From ZC4RG30 sp963726085 (GTDB lineage: Bacteria > Pseudomonadota > Gammaproteobacteria > Steroidobacterales > Steroidobacteraceae): a DNA stretch of 64,000 nt. The stretch's first letter is position 1; every line of letters starts with the position of its first letter. Below, piece by piece: positions 28,847 through 36,550 of this stretch. The position numbers and the translations under genes are program-made. The stretch covers positions 682,001-746,000 of the forward strand of contig CAVSAR010000001.1 in assembly GCA_963726085.1 (NCBI GenBank), given 5' to 3'. A model generated the notes under the pieces. That model saw nothing but the letters and a program-made list of their open reading frames with translations. It ran no database searches and had not been told where the DNA came from.

Positions 28847-30178
28847 ATGACCGAGACCCCCCTTCCGCCTGAATCCGAGCAACGCTTCGACATCGGCTCC
28901 ACGCCTGACTCGCTGGACCGCATGCGGGAGATCTACGCCCGCCATGGCGACGCCTATCGCGTCTATGCCCCGGGCCGGCAGTCGCACACCTGGGTATTCA
29001 ACCACCCCGACGACGTACGACGCATCCTGATCAGCAATCACCGCAACTACACCAAGGGCGTGGGGTTCGACCGCATCAAGATCCTGCTGGGCAACGGGAT
29101 CATAGTCAGCGAGGGGGAATTCTGGAAGCGGCAGCGGCGCATGATGCAGCCGACCTTCCATCGCCGCATCCTGGCTCAATTTGATCGCAGCATCGCCCAG
29201 GCCAACGATCGGCTGCTGTCCGCCTGGCAGGACAAGTGTGCGCGTGGCGAGCCGGTCAACGTCACCGATGACATGAGCGAGATGACGCTCGAGATCGTAC
29301 TGCGCGCCATCTTCGGCGACGACATGGATGCCATGGCGGCCGAGGCCGGCGAGAATCCGTTTGCCGTCATGACTCAGGAGTCCGCGCGGGACCTGCGCTT
29401 CGCGTACCGGTTTCGCAAGCTGGCGGCACTGATCGGCAAGTGCGTGGCGCGCCGCCGCGCCGCCGGCACCGGCCCCGAAGGGGCCCTGCCCGCCGGCGAC
29501 TGTCCGGACTACGTGGCGATGCTGCTCAATGCGCGCGACAAGGAAACCGGCGCCGGCATGACCGACAAGGAGATCGTCGACGAGATCACCACCCTGATTG
29601 TCGCGGGCCATGAAACCACCGCCAGCGCCCTGGCCTGGTGCTGGTACTTGCTGGCGCAGCACCCGCAGGTGGAGGCCACGCTGCACGCGGAGATCAGCGC
29701 CACTGCGGAGAGCGCGGTGCCGACGCTGCAGGAAATGGAAGCCCTGCCCTACTCCAACAAGGTGATCCGCGAGGCCATGCGCCTGTATCCGCCGGTGTGG
29801 GTGATTTCGCGCAAAACCATCGAGGCGGACACGCTCGGCGGTTACACCGTGCCGCCGGGTACCGACGTGTTCTTCAGCCCCTATTTCGTGCACCGCCACC
29901 CGGATTTCTGGACCGACGCCGAGGCGTTCAACCCGGACCGCTTCCTGGAGGATGACGCGACGCGGCCGAAGCTGACGTACCTGCCCTTCTCCGCGGGCGC
30001 TCACCACTGCATCGGCGAGACACTGGCGATCTTCGAGATGCTGATGCACCTGAACCGCTTCGTCCGCCGGTTCCGGTTGCGCCGTGTCGAACAGGAGCCG
30101 GTGCAGTTCGAGGCCTTGATCAATCTGCGGGCCACCAGACCGTTTATCATGCGGCTGGAACCTCGCACGGGAAGCTGA
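28847..30178 (+). CDS. Cytochrome P450
   Basis: Soluble bacterial P450 of 443 residues. The I-helix AGHETTAS (~251) has the acid-alcohol pair for oxygen activation. The ExxR motif EAMR (~308) and the haem loop FSAGAHHCIGE, with the cysteine ligand near residue 388, are intact. The sequence near the haem and the long N-terminal part (HTWVFNHPDDVRRILISNHRNYTKG) resemble CYP102/CYP4-like fatty-acid-type P450s more than steroid P450s, but this is from memory. It is followed after 7 bp by the acyl-AMP ligase/ACP gene, suggesting a fatty acyl substrate. The redox partner is not encoded nearby. Confidence 0.93.
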   Translation: MTETPLPPESEQRFDIGSTPDSLDRMREIYARHGDAYRVYAPGRQSHTWVFNHPDDVRRILISNHRNYTKGVGFDRIKILLGNGIIVSEGEFWKRQRRMMQPTFHRRILAQFDRSIAQANDRLLSAWQDKCARGEPVNVTDDMSEMTLEIVLRAIFGDDMDAMAAEAGENPFAVMTQESARDLRFAYRFRKLAALIGKCVARRRAAGTGPEGALPAGDCPDYVAMLLNARDKETGAGMTDKEIVDEITTLIVAGHETTASALAWCWYLLAQHPQVEATLHAEISATAESAVPTLQEMEALPYSNKVIREAMRLYPPVWVISRKTIEADTLGGYTVPPGTDVFFSPYFVHRHPDFWTDAEAFNPDRFLEDDATRPKLTYLPFSAGAHHCIGETLAIFEMLMHLNRFVRRFRLRRVEQEPVQFEALINLRATRPFIMRLEPRTGS

Positions 30179-30185
30179 AGAAGAC

Positions 30186-32156
30186 ATGGAAGCCCGCACG
30201 CTCAACGACCTGATGGCGCAGAACCGCAGCGCGGACCGCTCGATCCTCTACCACAGTGGCGAGCATGAGTCGCGCCGCGTGACCTACAGCCAGCTGCACG
30301 AGCGGGCCCTGGGCATCCTGCAGCACCTGCAGCAACTGGGCGCCAGGCCTGGCGACCGGATGATCCTGCTGCTCAACAACAACGAGCAGTTCATCGACGC
30401 CTTCTGGGCTGCGGTGCTGGGCGGCATCGTCCCGGTGCCGGTGGCCATCGGCATCAGTGACGAACACCGCCACAAGCTGCTGCGCATCGCCGCCAAGCTT
30501 GGGCGGCCGTTCATCTACAGCGATCGCAAGACCCTCGAGCGCGTGGGCCAGTTCGCGACCCAGTCCGCGCAGGCTGCCGACGCAGCCACGTTCGCTGCGC
30601 TGCGCGAGCGCGCCTTCCTGGTGGATGACCTAAAGGACGTCAGCCGTCCGGGCACGCCGCATGCATCGCAGCCCGGCGACACCGCGTTCATCCAGTTCTC
30701 GTCAGGCTCGACCAGCGACCCCAAGGGGGTGGTACTGACCCACGCCAACCTGATCGCCAACTGGATCGGTTCCACGCAGGTCGGCGGATTCAATAGCGAC
30801 GATGTGAGCCTGTCGTGGATGCCCCTGACCCATGACATGGGGCTGATCGGCTTTCATCTGATCATGTTCGCCAACCGCGTGCACATGAACCTGATGCCCA
30901 CCGAGCTGTTCGTGCGCCGTCCGCTGCTGTGGCTGCAGATCGCCGCGCAACAACGGGCCACCATCCTGTGCTCACCCAACTTCGGTTACCGGCATTTCCT
31001 CAAGGTGCTGGGAGATCGCTCGCCCGGCAACCTCGACCTGTCCAGCGTGCGCCTGATCTTCAATGGCGCCGAGCCCATCTCGGTGGAACTGTGCGAGGAA
31101 TTCCTGGCACGCCTGCAGGGGCTGGGGCTGCGGCGCACCGCGATGTACCCGGTATATGGCCTGGCCGAGGCCTCACTTGCCGTCAGCTTTCCTCCCGTCG
31201 GGCGGGCACTGCATGCCATCCAGCTGAACCGGCACAAGGTCGGAATCGGCGACCGGGCCGAAGTGCTGCCCGTTGCCAGCCGGGACGCGCTGGGCCTGGT
31301 CAGCGTCGGCAAGGCCATTCCGCTGTGCCAACTGCGCATTGCCGACAACGACGACCGGCCCCTGGCCGACGGCCATGTGGGACACATCCACATCCGCGGC
31401 GAGAACGTGACTGCCGGTTATTTCGAGGAACCCGCGGCCAACGCTGAATCATTCACCGCCGATGGCTGGCTCAAGACCGGTGACCTGGGACTGGTGTTGG
31501 ACGGGGAGACCTACATCACCGGCCGGGCCAAGGAGATCCTGTTCGTCAATGGCCAGAACTACTACCCGCATGACCTGGAAGCCATCGCGCAACGCGCGGA
31601 CGGCATGGAACTGGGCAAGGTCGTGGTGGCCGGCGTGCGGCCACCCGGGGCCGAGACCGACCAGCTGACTGTATTTGCGCTCTATCGCGGTGACCTGGCG
31701 CAGTTTCCCGCCCTGGCAGCGCAGATCACGCGCCTGGTCAACGAGCAGGCGGGCCTGGAAGTGGTGCAGGTCGTGCCGGTCAAGCGCATCCCCAAGACCA
31801 CCAGTGGCAAGATCCAGCGCCACCTGCTCGAACAGAACCTGCTCGACGGCGAGTTTGCCGAGGACCTGGCTGAAGTTGCCCGGCACACCGGCGGCCTGCA
31901 ACCCGGCGCCAGCCTGGCGCCGGATTCCATTGAGTCGCGGCTGCTGCGCATCTGCAATGGTGTGTTGACCAGCAAGCAGATCGGGCCCAACGACAACCTG
32001 TTTGAGATCGGCGCCAGCTCGCTAAAGCTGATCGAGATCCATGAACAGGTGGATCGTGAATACCCGGGGCACATCGACCTGACTGAACTGTTCGATCATC
32101 CCACCGTGGCGGACCTGGCCAAGCACCTGTCCTCCAAGCTCACGCCAGCCGCCTGA
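30186..32156 (+). CDS. Fatty acyl-AMP ligase fused to acyl carrier protein
   Basis: Activates a fatty acid as the acyl-AMP and loads it onto its own carrier domain. The 656-residue protein has an adenylation domain with FSSGSTSDPKGVVLTH, LPLTHDMGLIGFH (typical of FAAL and acyl-AMP ligases of polyketide systems), YGLAEASLAV, DGWLKTGDLG and the C-terminal lysine in IPKTTSGKIQRHLL. A carrier domain (~585-650) has the phosphopantetheine serine in FEIGASSLKLIE near residue 610. It probably forms an operon with the P450, which could then oxidise the ACP-bound chain (inference). No ketosynthase or peptide synthetase module is in the window. Confidence 0.9.
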   Translation: MEARTLNDLMAQNRSADRSILYHSGEHESRRVTYSQLHERALGILQHLQQLGARPGDRMILLLNNNEQFIDAFWAAVLGGIVPVPVAIGISDEHRHKLLRIAAKLGRPFIYSDRKTLERVGQFATQSAQAADAATFAALRERAFLVDDLKDVSRPGTPHASQPGDTAFIQFSSGSTSDPKGVVLTHANLIANWIGSTQVGGFNSDDVSLSWMPLTHDMGLIGFHLIMFANRVHMNLMPTELFVRRPLLWLQIAAQQRATILCSPNFGYRHFLKVLGDRSPGNLDLSSVRLIFNGAEPISVELCEEFLARLQGLGLRRTAMYPVYGLAEASLAVSFPPVGRALHAIQLNRHKVGIGDRAEVLPVASRDALGLVSVGKAIPLCQLRIADNDDRPLADGHVGHIHIRGENVTAGYFEEPAANAESFTADGWLKTGDLGLVLDGETYITGRAKEILFVNGQNYYPHDLEAIAQRADGMELGKVVVAGVRPPGAETDQLTVFALYRGDLAQFPALAAQITRLVNEQAGLEVVQVVPVKRIPKTTSGKIQRHLLEQNLLDGEFAEDLAEVARHTGGLQPGASLAPDSIESRLLRICNGVLTSKQIGPNDNLFEIGASSLKLIEIHEQVDREYPGHIDLTELFDHPTVADLAKHLSSKLTPAA

Positions 32157-32165
32157 TCGCGCGAA

Positions 32166-33044
32166 TCAGGCGGCGTACAGCCCGCGCTTGAGCTTCCACC
32201 GGCGATGTCCCCAGGTCCAGTCCGCGGGCGCGGCGAGGATTTCCTTTTCCACCAGACGCGCATAGCGCGTGGTGAATTCCCCGGGCGCCAGTTGCTCGCC
32301 GCTGGCGGCCAGCTCGAAGAACTCGATCTCGTAATGGCCACGCGCGATGCGGCGCAGCGCCACGAACACGGCCGCATAGCGCGCGGCGCGCGCCATCTGT
32401 TCCGGCCCCATGTAGAACGCGGTTTCGCGTCCCAGGAACGTCACCCAGTGCTTGTGATCGCTGGTGGTGGGTTCCTGGTCGGCCAGCATCGCGATGCCGC
32501 GCACGATATGCCGTCGCCTGAGCATGTCGGCCAGCAGGTCCTTGGCTGGCACCAGATGCGCACCGAAGCGGCGCCGGATCGCGTTCATCGCCGCCTCAGC
32601 CCATGGACTCTTGATGGGCTTGTAGCCAACGTCCAGCGGATAATCCAGTTGCAATGCCAGCGCCTGCAGCACCCACTCCCAGTTGCCCTGGTGCGCAGCC
32701 ACCAGCAGCACCGGCCGGCCCTGCGCCAGCAGCCCCTGGGGCAAGGAAAGGTTGCGCAGCTGCACCCGGTCCATGAAGTCCTGGCGGGACAGCGTCGCCC
32801 CCTTGATCACCTCGGCGATCATCTGGCCGGTCTGCCGGTAATGGCCGTTGACCATGCGCGCGCGCGCCTGCGGCGTCAGCTGCGGAAAGCAGCCGGCGAT
32901 GTTGTCCCGGATCACGCGCAGCTTCATGCGCAGCAGCCGGTGCGCCACGAATACCAGCGTGCCGGTCAGACCGTACAGCACCGATTGTGGCAGCCGCGAC
33001 AGGCCGCGCAGCCAGGGCGGGATGGGTGGGGCGTGCGGTTCCAT
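32166..33044 (-). CDS. Lipid A biosynthesis acyltransferase family (LpxL/HtrB-like)
   Basis: Predicted inner-membrane lauroyl/myristoyl-type acyltransferase of 292 residues. An N-terminal hydrophobic segment (VLYGLTGTLVFVAHRLL) precedes the PQLTPQARARMV region. The catalytic HX4E motif is in VAAHQGNWEWV (~116), followed by GYKPIKSPWAEAAMNAIRRRFG, and ADQEPTTSDHKHWVTFLGRETAF and GHRRWK near the C-terminus match the LpxL/LpxM family. The ATG giving MEPHAPPIPPWLRG is the natural start. It is convergent with the acyl-AMP ligase gene (9 bp apart). It might act on lipid A or on the product of the P450/ACP locus. Confidence 0.9.
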   Translation of the reverse strand: MEPHAPPIPPWLRGLSRLPQSVLYGLTGTLVFVAHRLLRMKLRVIRDNIAGCFPQLTPQARARMVNGHYRQTGQMIAEVIKGATLSRQDFMDRVQLRNLSLPQGLLAQGRPVLLVAAHQGNWEWVLQALALQLDYPLDVGYKPIKSPWAEAAMNAIRRRFGAHLVPAKDLLADMLRRRHIVRGIAMLADQEPTTSDHKHWVTFLGRETAFYMGPEQMARAARYAAVFVALRRIARGHYEIEFFELAASGEQLAPGEFTTRYARLVEKEILAAPADWTWGHRRWKLKRGLYAA

Positions 33045-33116
33045 GCGCAGCGATCTTACCGGATGGCAAGACCGGGGCCTGCCGATGGTATCCTGCACCC
33101 TTTTAGGGTGGGCGCC

Positions 33117-33392
33117 GTGAACGAAGCAAGGCTGTTGATCGGCGGAGTGGATGTCGCGGCCAGGACCGCGGTGTTCAGCGAGAATATCAACACCGCATTG
33201 CCGCTGGCCCAGCGCATCGATTCCGGCAATTGCCACCTCAACGGCCCGACAGTACAGGACGAGGCACAGATGCCCCTCGGCGACACCAAGGCCAGCGGCG
33301 TGGGACGATTCGGCGGCAAGTCCGGCGTCGCCGAATTCACTGACCTGCGCTGGCTCAGCATTGCCACCAAGCACCGGCACTACCCGATCTAG
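33117..33392 (+). pseudogene. Aldehyde dehydrogenase remnant
   Basis: About 91 codons ending in a clear aldehyde dehydrogenase C-terminus: GNCHLNGPTVQDEAQMPLG, KASGVGRFGGKSGVAEFTDLRW and RHYPI. These resemble vanillin/benzaldehyde dehydrogenase types. The first ~15 residues (NEARLLIGGV) look like an earlier part of the same family, joined directly to AVFSENINTALPLA, so roughly 100 residues in between are missing; the NAD site and catalytic cysteine are absent. A short CACCC/GGGTG inverted repeat lies just upstream (33096-33110). It overlaps the next gene by one base. A new role as a small protein cannot be excluded. Confidence 0.8.
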
Positions 33393-34117
33393 TGGATGTC
33401 GAACTGTCCGTAGTCGTTCCGGTCTGCAATGAGGCGGAAAACGTTGCGCCGCTGGCGCGCGAGATCGCCGCCGCGCTGCAGGGGCGCCGCTATGAAATGC
33501 TGTTCGTGGATGACGGCAGCACCGACGGCACCGGCGCCGAGCTGCAACGGCTGCGCACCGCGGGCCTGACCACGCTGCGCATCCTGCGGCATTCGTTCCG
33601 CTGCGGCCAGAGCGCCGCGGTGGCCACCGGGGTGCGTGCGGCGCGCGGTGCGTGGATTGCCACGCTCGACGGCGACGGCCAGAACGACCCGGCCGACATC
33701 CCCAAGCTGCTGGCGGCGCGCGACGCCCCGGCCGATCCCCGCGTACGGCTGTTCATCGGCAACCGCGTCTCGCGCAAGGACACCGGCTTTCGGCGCCTGC
33801 AGTCACGCATTGCCAATGGCGTGCGCGGCTGGATGCTGGGCGACGGCACGCCGGACACCGGTTGCGGCCTCAAGCTGTTTCCGCGCGCCGCGTTCCTCGA
33901 CCTGCCCTACTTCGATCACATGCACCGCTTCATGCCGGCGCTGTTCCAGCGGCGCGGCGATCGCGTGGTATCAGTGCCCGTGGGACATCGCCCGCGCGAG
34001 CGCGGCGTGTCGAAATACGGCATGTTCGACCGGCTGTGGGTGGGCATCGTCGACATCTTCGGAGTCATGTGGCTGCGCCGGCGTTTTCGGCCCGGCCTGG
34101 CCTCGACAGAGGAATAA
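33392..34117 (+). CDS. Family 2 glycosyltransferase (DPM1/ArnC-like)
   Basis: Predicted membrane-associated transferase of 241 residues that loads a sugar onto a polyprenyl phosphate. Motifs: VVVPVCNEAENVAPL, LFVDDGSTDGTG, ATLDGDGQNDPADIPKL (catalytic Asp cluster), NRVSRKDTGFRRLQSRIANGVRG, DTGCGLKLF, and HRPRERGVSKYG. The C-terminal membrane segments of ArnC are missing, matching the shorter DPM1-like form. The GTG start overlaps the ALDH remnant stop. It is followed by LAB_N and GT39 genes, so the three probably form an Arn-like route that transfers a lipid-linked sugar to an envelope glycolipid. Confidence 0.9.
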   Translation: MDVELSVVVPVCNEAENVAPLAREIAAALQGRRYEMLFVDDGSTDGTGAELQRLRTAGLTTLRILRHSFRCGQSAAVATGVRAARGAWIATLDGDGQNDPADIPKLLAARDAPADPRVRLFIGNRVSRKDTGFRRLQSRIANGVRGWMLGDGTPDTGCGLKLFPRAAFLDLPYFDHMHRFMPALFQRRGDRVVSVPVGHRPRERGVSKYGMFDRLWVGIVDIFGVMWLRRRFRPGLASTEE

Positions 34118-34119
34118 AG

Positions 34120-34425
34120 ATGAACGATGTCATCGTCAACGCGTTCGGCGTCGTGATCACGCCGTGGAAGCTGATTGGCTATTGCGGCATGCTGATGTTC
34201 ACCGGCCGCTGGCTGGTGCAGATGCTGGCCACGCGGCGCCACCGACGACCGACGATCCCGCGCGCCTTCTGGATCATGAGCCTGGTGGGCAGCGCCATGC
34301 TCGCGTCGTACTTCATCTGGGGCAAGAATGATTCGGTGGGCATATTGTCCAACCTGTTCCCGACATCGGTGGCGTTCTACAACCTCGTGATGGACATCCG
34401 TCACCGGCGCCAGGCCCGTGCCTAG
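34120..34425 (+). CDS. Stand-alone LAB_N domain membrane protein
   Basis: A 101-residue membrane protein with two or three segments that matches the lipid-A-disaccharide-synthase N-terminal (LAB_N) family: WKLIGYCGMLMFTGRWLVQML, IPRAFWIMSLVGSAMLASYFI, SVGILSNLFPTSVAFYNLVMDIRHR. Despite its name it carries no synthase domain. Such small proteins commonly lie between a DPM1-like GT2 and a GT39 enzyme, as here; the role is not established, and a flippase or partner role is an inference. It starts at an ATG 2 bp after the GT2 stop and abuts the GT39 gene. Confidence 0.87.
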   Translation: MNDVIVNAFGVVITPWKLIGYCGMLMFTGRWLVQMLATRRHRRPTIPRAFWIMSLVGSAMLASYFIWGKNDSVGILSNLFPTSVAFYNLVMDIRHRRQARA

Positions 34426-34426
34426 C

Positions 34427-36124
34427 ATGGCCAACGAGCCGATGCGCCGCAGTGACCTGTTGTGGCTGGCCGCGGTGCTGTTGCTGCTGGTGGCCACCGG
34501 CATCGGTGTCCGCGATCCTTGGCCCGCCGATGAGCCGCGCTTCGCCACGCTGGCGCGCGACATGGCCATGGGCGGGGAGTGGCTGTTCCCGCGCGTCGGC
34601 GGGGATCTGTACCCGGACAAGCCGCCACTGTACTTCTGGATGCTTGCCGTGGCCTACGCCGTCATCGGCAGCGTGCGCTGGTCATTCCTGCTCCCCTCGC
34701 TGCTGTCCGCCGGCGGCGTGCTGCTGCTGGTGTACGACCTGGGCCGGCGCATGGCAGGGCCACAGGCTGGCCTGTATGCGGCACTGACACTGTCGTGCAC
34801 CGTGCAGTTCCTGACCACCATGCGCTCGGCGCAGATCGACGCCACGCTGTGCTTGCTGATGACGCTGTCGCTGTACTCGCTGTTGCGGCACCTGTTCTGG
34901 GGACCTGCGTGGGGCTGGTATGCGCTGGGCGGCCTTGCCGCCGGCCTGGGCGTCATCACCAAGGGCGTGGGCTTCCTGCCCATGATCGTGCTGCTGATGT
35001 ACTGGCCCATGCGCCGCTTGGGGTGGCAGGGACTGGCGCCTATTGCCCAGGGTGGCTGGCGCTGGGCGCTGGCCCCCGTGGCCATGTTGCTGGGCATCTG
35101 CGTGTGGTTCGTTCCCATGCTGCTGGCCGTGGCAGCCAAGGCGGATCCCAGTTACAGCGCCTATCGCGACGAGATCCTGTTGCACCAGACGGTGACGCGC
35201 TACGCGGCTGCCTGGCATCACCAGCAACCCTGGCACTACTTCCTGCTCCAGGTGATCCCTGCGCTGTGGCTGCCGTGGAGCCTGCTGCTGTTCTGGCTGG
35301 TGCCCCGATGGCGCCACGCCTGGCAGGCCCGTGACGCCCGCGTGTGGTTGCCGCTGGGATGGGTGCTGTTGCTGTTGCTGTTTTTTTCCGTCACGCCCGG
35401 CAAGCGCAGCATCTACATGAACCCGGCGCTGCCGGCTTTGGCGCTGGCGGCGACGCCGTACCTGGTGGCCCTCTATCAGCAACGCCGCGTGCAACGACTG
35501 GGCGTGGCACTGGCCGGATTGCCGATCCTCGTCGCTGCCGCATTTGCGGTCGCCTACCTTGCCGGGGCGCCAGTGGCACGCAAAGCCATCCAGGACGCCA
35601 ATCTGGGCAGTGCATGGCCGCTGTACCTGTTCCTGGTGCTCTCCCTGGCCGGGCTGGGGGTGGCCCTGTGGCGCAAGCCCAGCGCAGCGTGGCTGGCGAC
35701 CGTATCAGCACTGGCCGTTACTTTCTCCTATGCCATCGCCCCGGCAATGAATCCCGAACGCTCTGGCAGCGCGTTCATGCGCGACGTGCAGGCAAGGGTG
35801 CAACCCGGGGAGCATTTGGCAATGGTGGCCTACAAGGAACAGTTCCTGCTGTACCTGGATCACCCGGCGGTCAACTTCGGGCACCGCCGCTGGCTGGAGG
35901 GACCCCAGGAAGGCTATGACGCTTCCGCCTGGCTGGCGGGCGCCCCCCACGGGGTTTTGCTGGTCCCCAAGCCCACCCTGGACGCGTGTTTTGACAAATC
36001 CCCTGCCCGGCAGGCGGTGGGCGCTTCGGCCGGGGATGACTGGTACCTGGTCCGCGGAACTGCCAGCCCCGACTGCGCGTCCAAGGGTAACGCGGGTCGT
36101 GCGATCAGTTACGATCCGCGCTGA
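34427..36124 (+). CDS. ArnT-like family 39 glycosyltransferase
   Basis: Polytopic inner-membrane transferase of ~565 residues with about 12 hydrophobic segments. The first periplasmic loop holds the catalytic-type acidic pair in RDPWPADEPRFATLARDM, followed by GGDLYPDKPPLYFWM, the typical GT39/ArnT-PMT pattern. The family moves a sugar from undecaprenyl phosphate to lipid A or proteins. The C-terminal ~110 residues form a soluble periplasmic domain. A GTG at 34418 would overlap the LAB_N stop; I prefer the ATG nine bases later. It is the last gene of the GT2-LAB_N-GT39 run. Confidence 0.88.
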   Translation: MANEPMRRSDLLWLAAVLLLLVATGIGVRDPWPADEPRFATLARDMAMGGEWLFPRVGGDLYPDKPPLYFWMLAVAYAVIGSVRWSFLLPSLLSAGGVLLLVYDLGRRMAGPQAGLYAALTLSCTVQFLTTMRSAQIDATLCLLMTLSLYSLLRHLFWGPAWGWYALGGLAAGLGVITKGVGFLPMIVLLMYWPMRRLGWQGLAPIAQGGWRWALAPVAMLLGICVWFVPMLLAVAAKADPSYSAYRDEILLHQTVTRYAAAWHHQQPWHYFLLQVIPALWLPWSLLLFWLVPRWRHAWQARDARVWLPLGWVLLLLLFFSVTPGKRSIYMNPALPALALAATPYLVALYQQRRVQRLGVALAGLPILVAAAFAVAYLAGAPVARKAIQDANLGSAWPLYLFLVLSLAGLGVALWRKPSAAWLATVSALAVTFSYAIAPAMNPERSGSAFMRDVQARVQPGEHLAMVAYKEQFLLYLDHPAVNFGHRRWLEGPQEGYDASAWLAGAPHGVLLVPKPTLDACFDKSPARQAVGASAGDDWYLVRGTASPDCASKGNAGRAISYDPR

Positions 36125-36148
36125 ATTCAAGACAAACGGAGTCCATTA

Positions 36149-36547
36149 ATGTCCCTGATGCGAATTACCCGGTCCGCAGTGATCGGTTCCGCGGTGCTGG
36201 TGTTTGCGAGCCTGTCCGCAGTGGCAGCCGACAAGGCCGACCTGGAAAACGGCAAGCTGATCTTCACGCAGCGCTGTGGCATCTGCCACGCCGTGAACAA
36301 GGATCCCAACGGCCCGGTGGCCGGCCCCAGCATGGTGGGCATCGTCGGGCGCAAGGCCGGCAGCGTGCCGGGCTTCGCGCTCTACTCCGACGCCCTCAAG
36401 AAGTCCGGGCTCACGTGGGACCCGAAGACGCTCAGTGAATTCCTGACCATGCCCATGCAGAAGGTCCCCGGCACGGTCATGCCGATGATGCTGCCCGATG
36501 ACAAGGAGCGCGCCGACGTCATTGCCTACATGGTCACGCTGAAGTAA
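36149..36547 (+). CDS. Class I cytochrome c, exported
   Basis: A 132-residue periplasmic monohaem cytochrome. A signal peptide (MSLMRITRSAVIGSAVLVFASLSAVAA) is followed by CGICHAV for haem attachment, GPVAGPSMVGIVGRKAGSVPGF, and a C-terminal methionine ligand region near PGTVMPMMLPDDKERADVIAYM. This resembles mitochondrial-type cytochrome c2/c550. GGAG precedes the ATG. Its stop is 3 bp from the stop of the convergent sugar-dehydrogenase/dihaem gene, for which it could be the electron acceptor (inference). Confidence 0.93.
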   Translation: MSLMRITRSAVIGSAVLVFASLSAVAADKADLENGKLIFTQRCGICHAVNKDPNGPVAGPSMVGIVGRKAGSVPGFALYSDALKKSGLTWDPKTLSEFLTMPMQKVPGTVMPMMLPDDKERADVIAYMVTLK

Positions 36548-36550
36548 GGG

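Noticed and set aside
28598..28850. Long minus-strand frame over the P450 gene (to 30205)
   Set aside because: It is antisense to a P450 with all conserved motifs and to the start of the acyl-AMP ligase.
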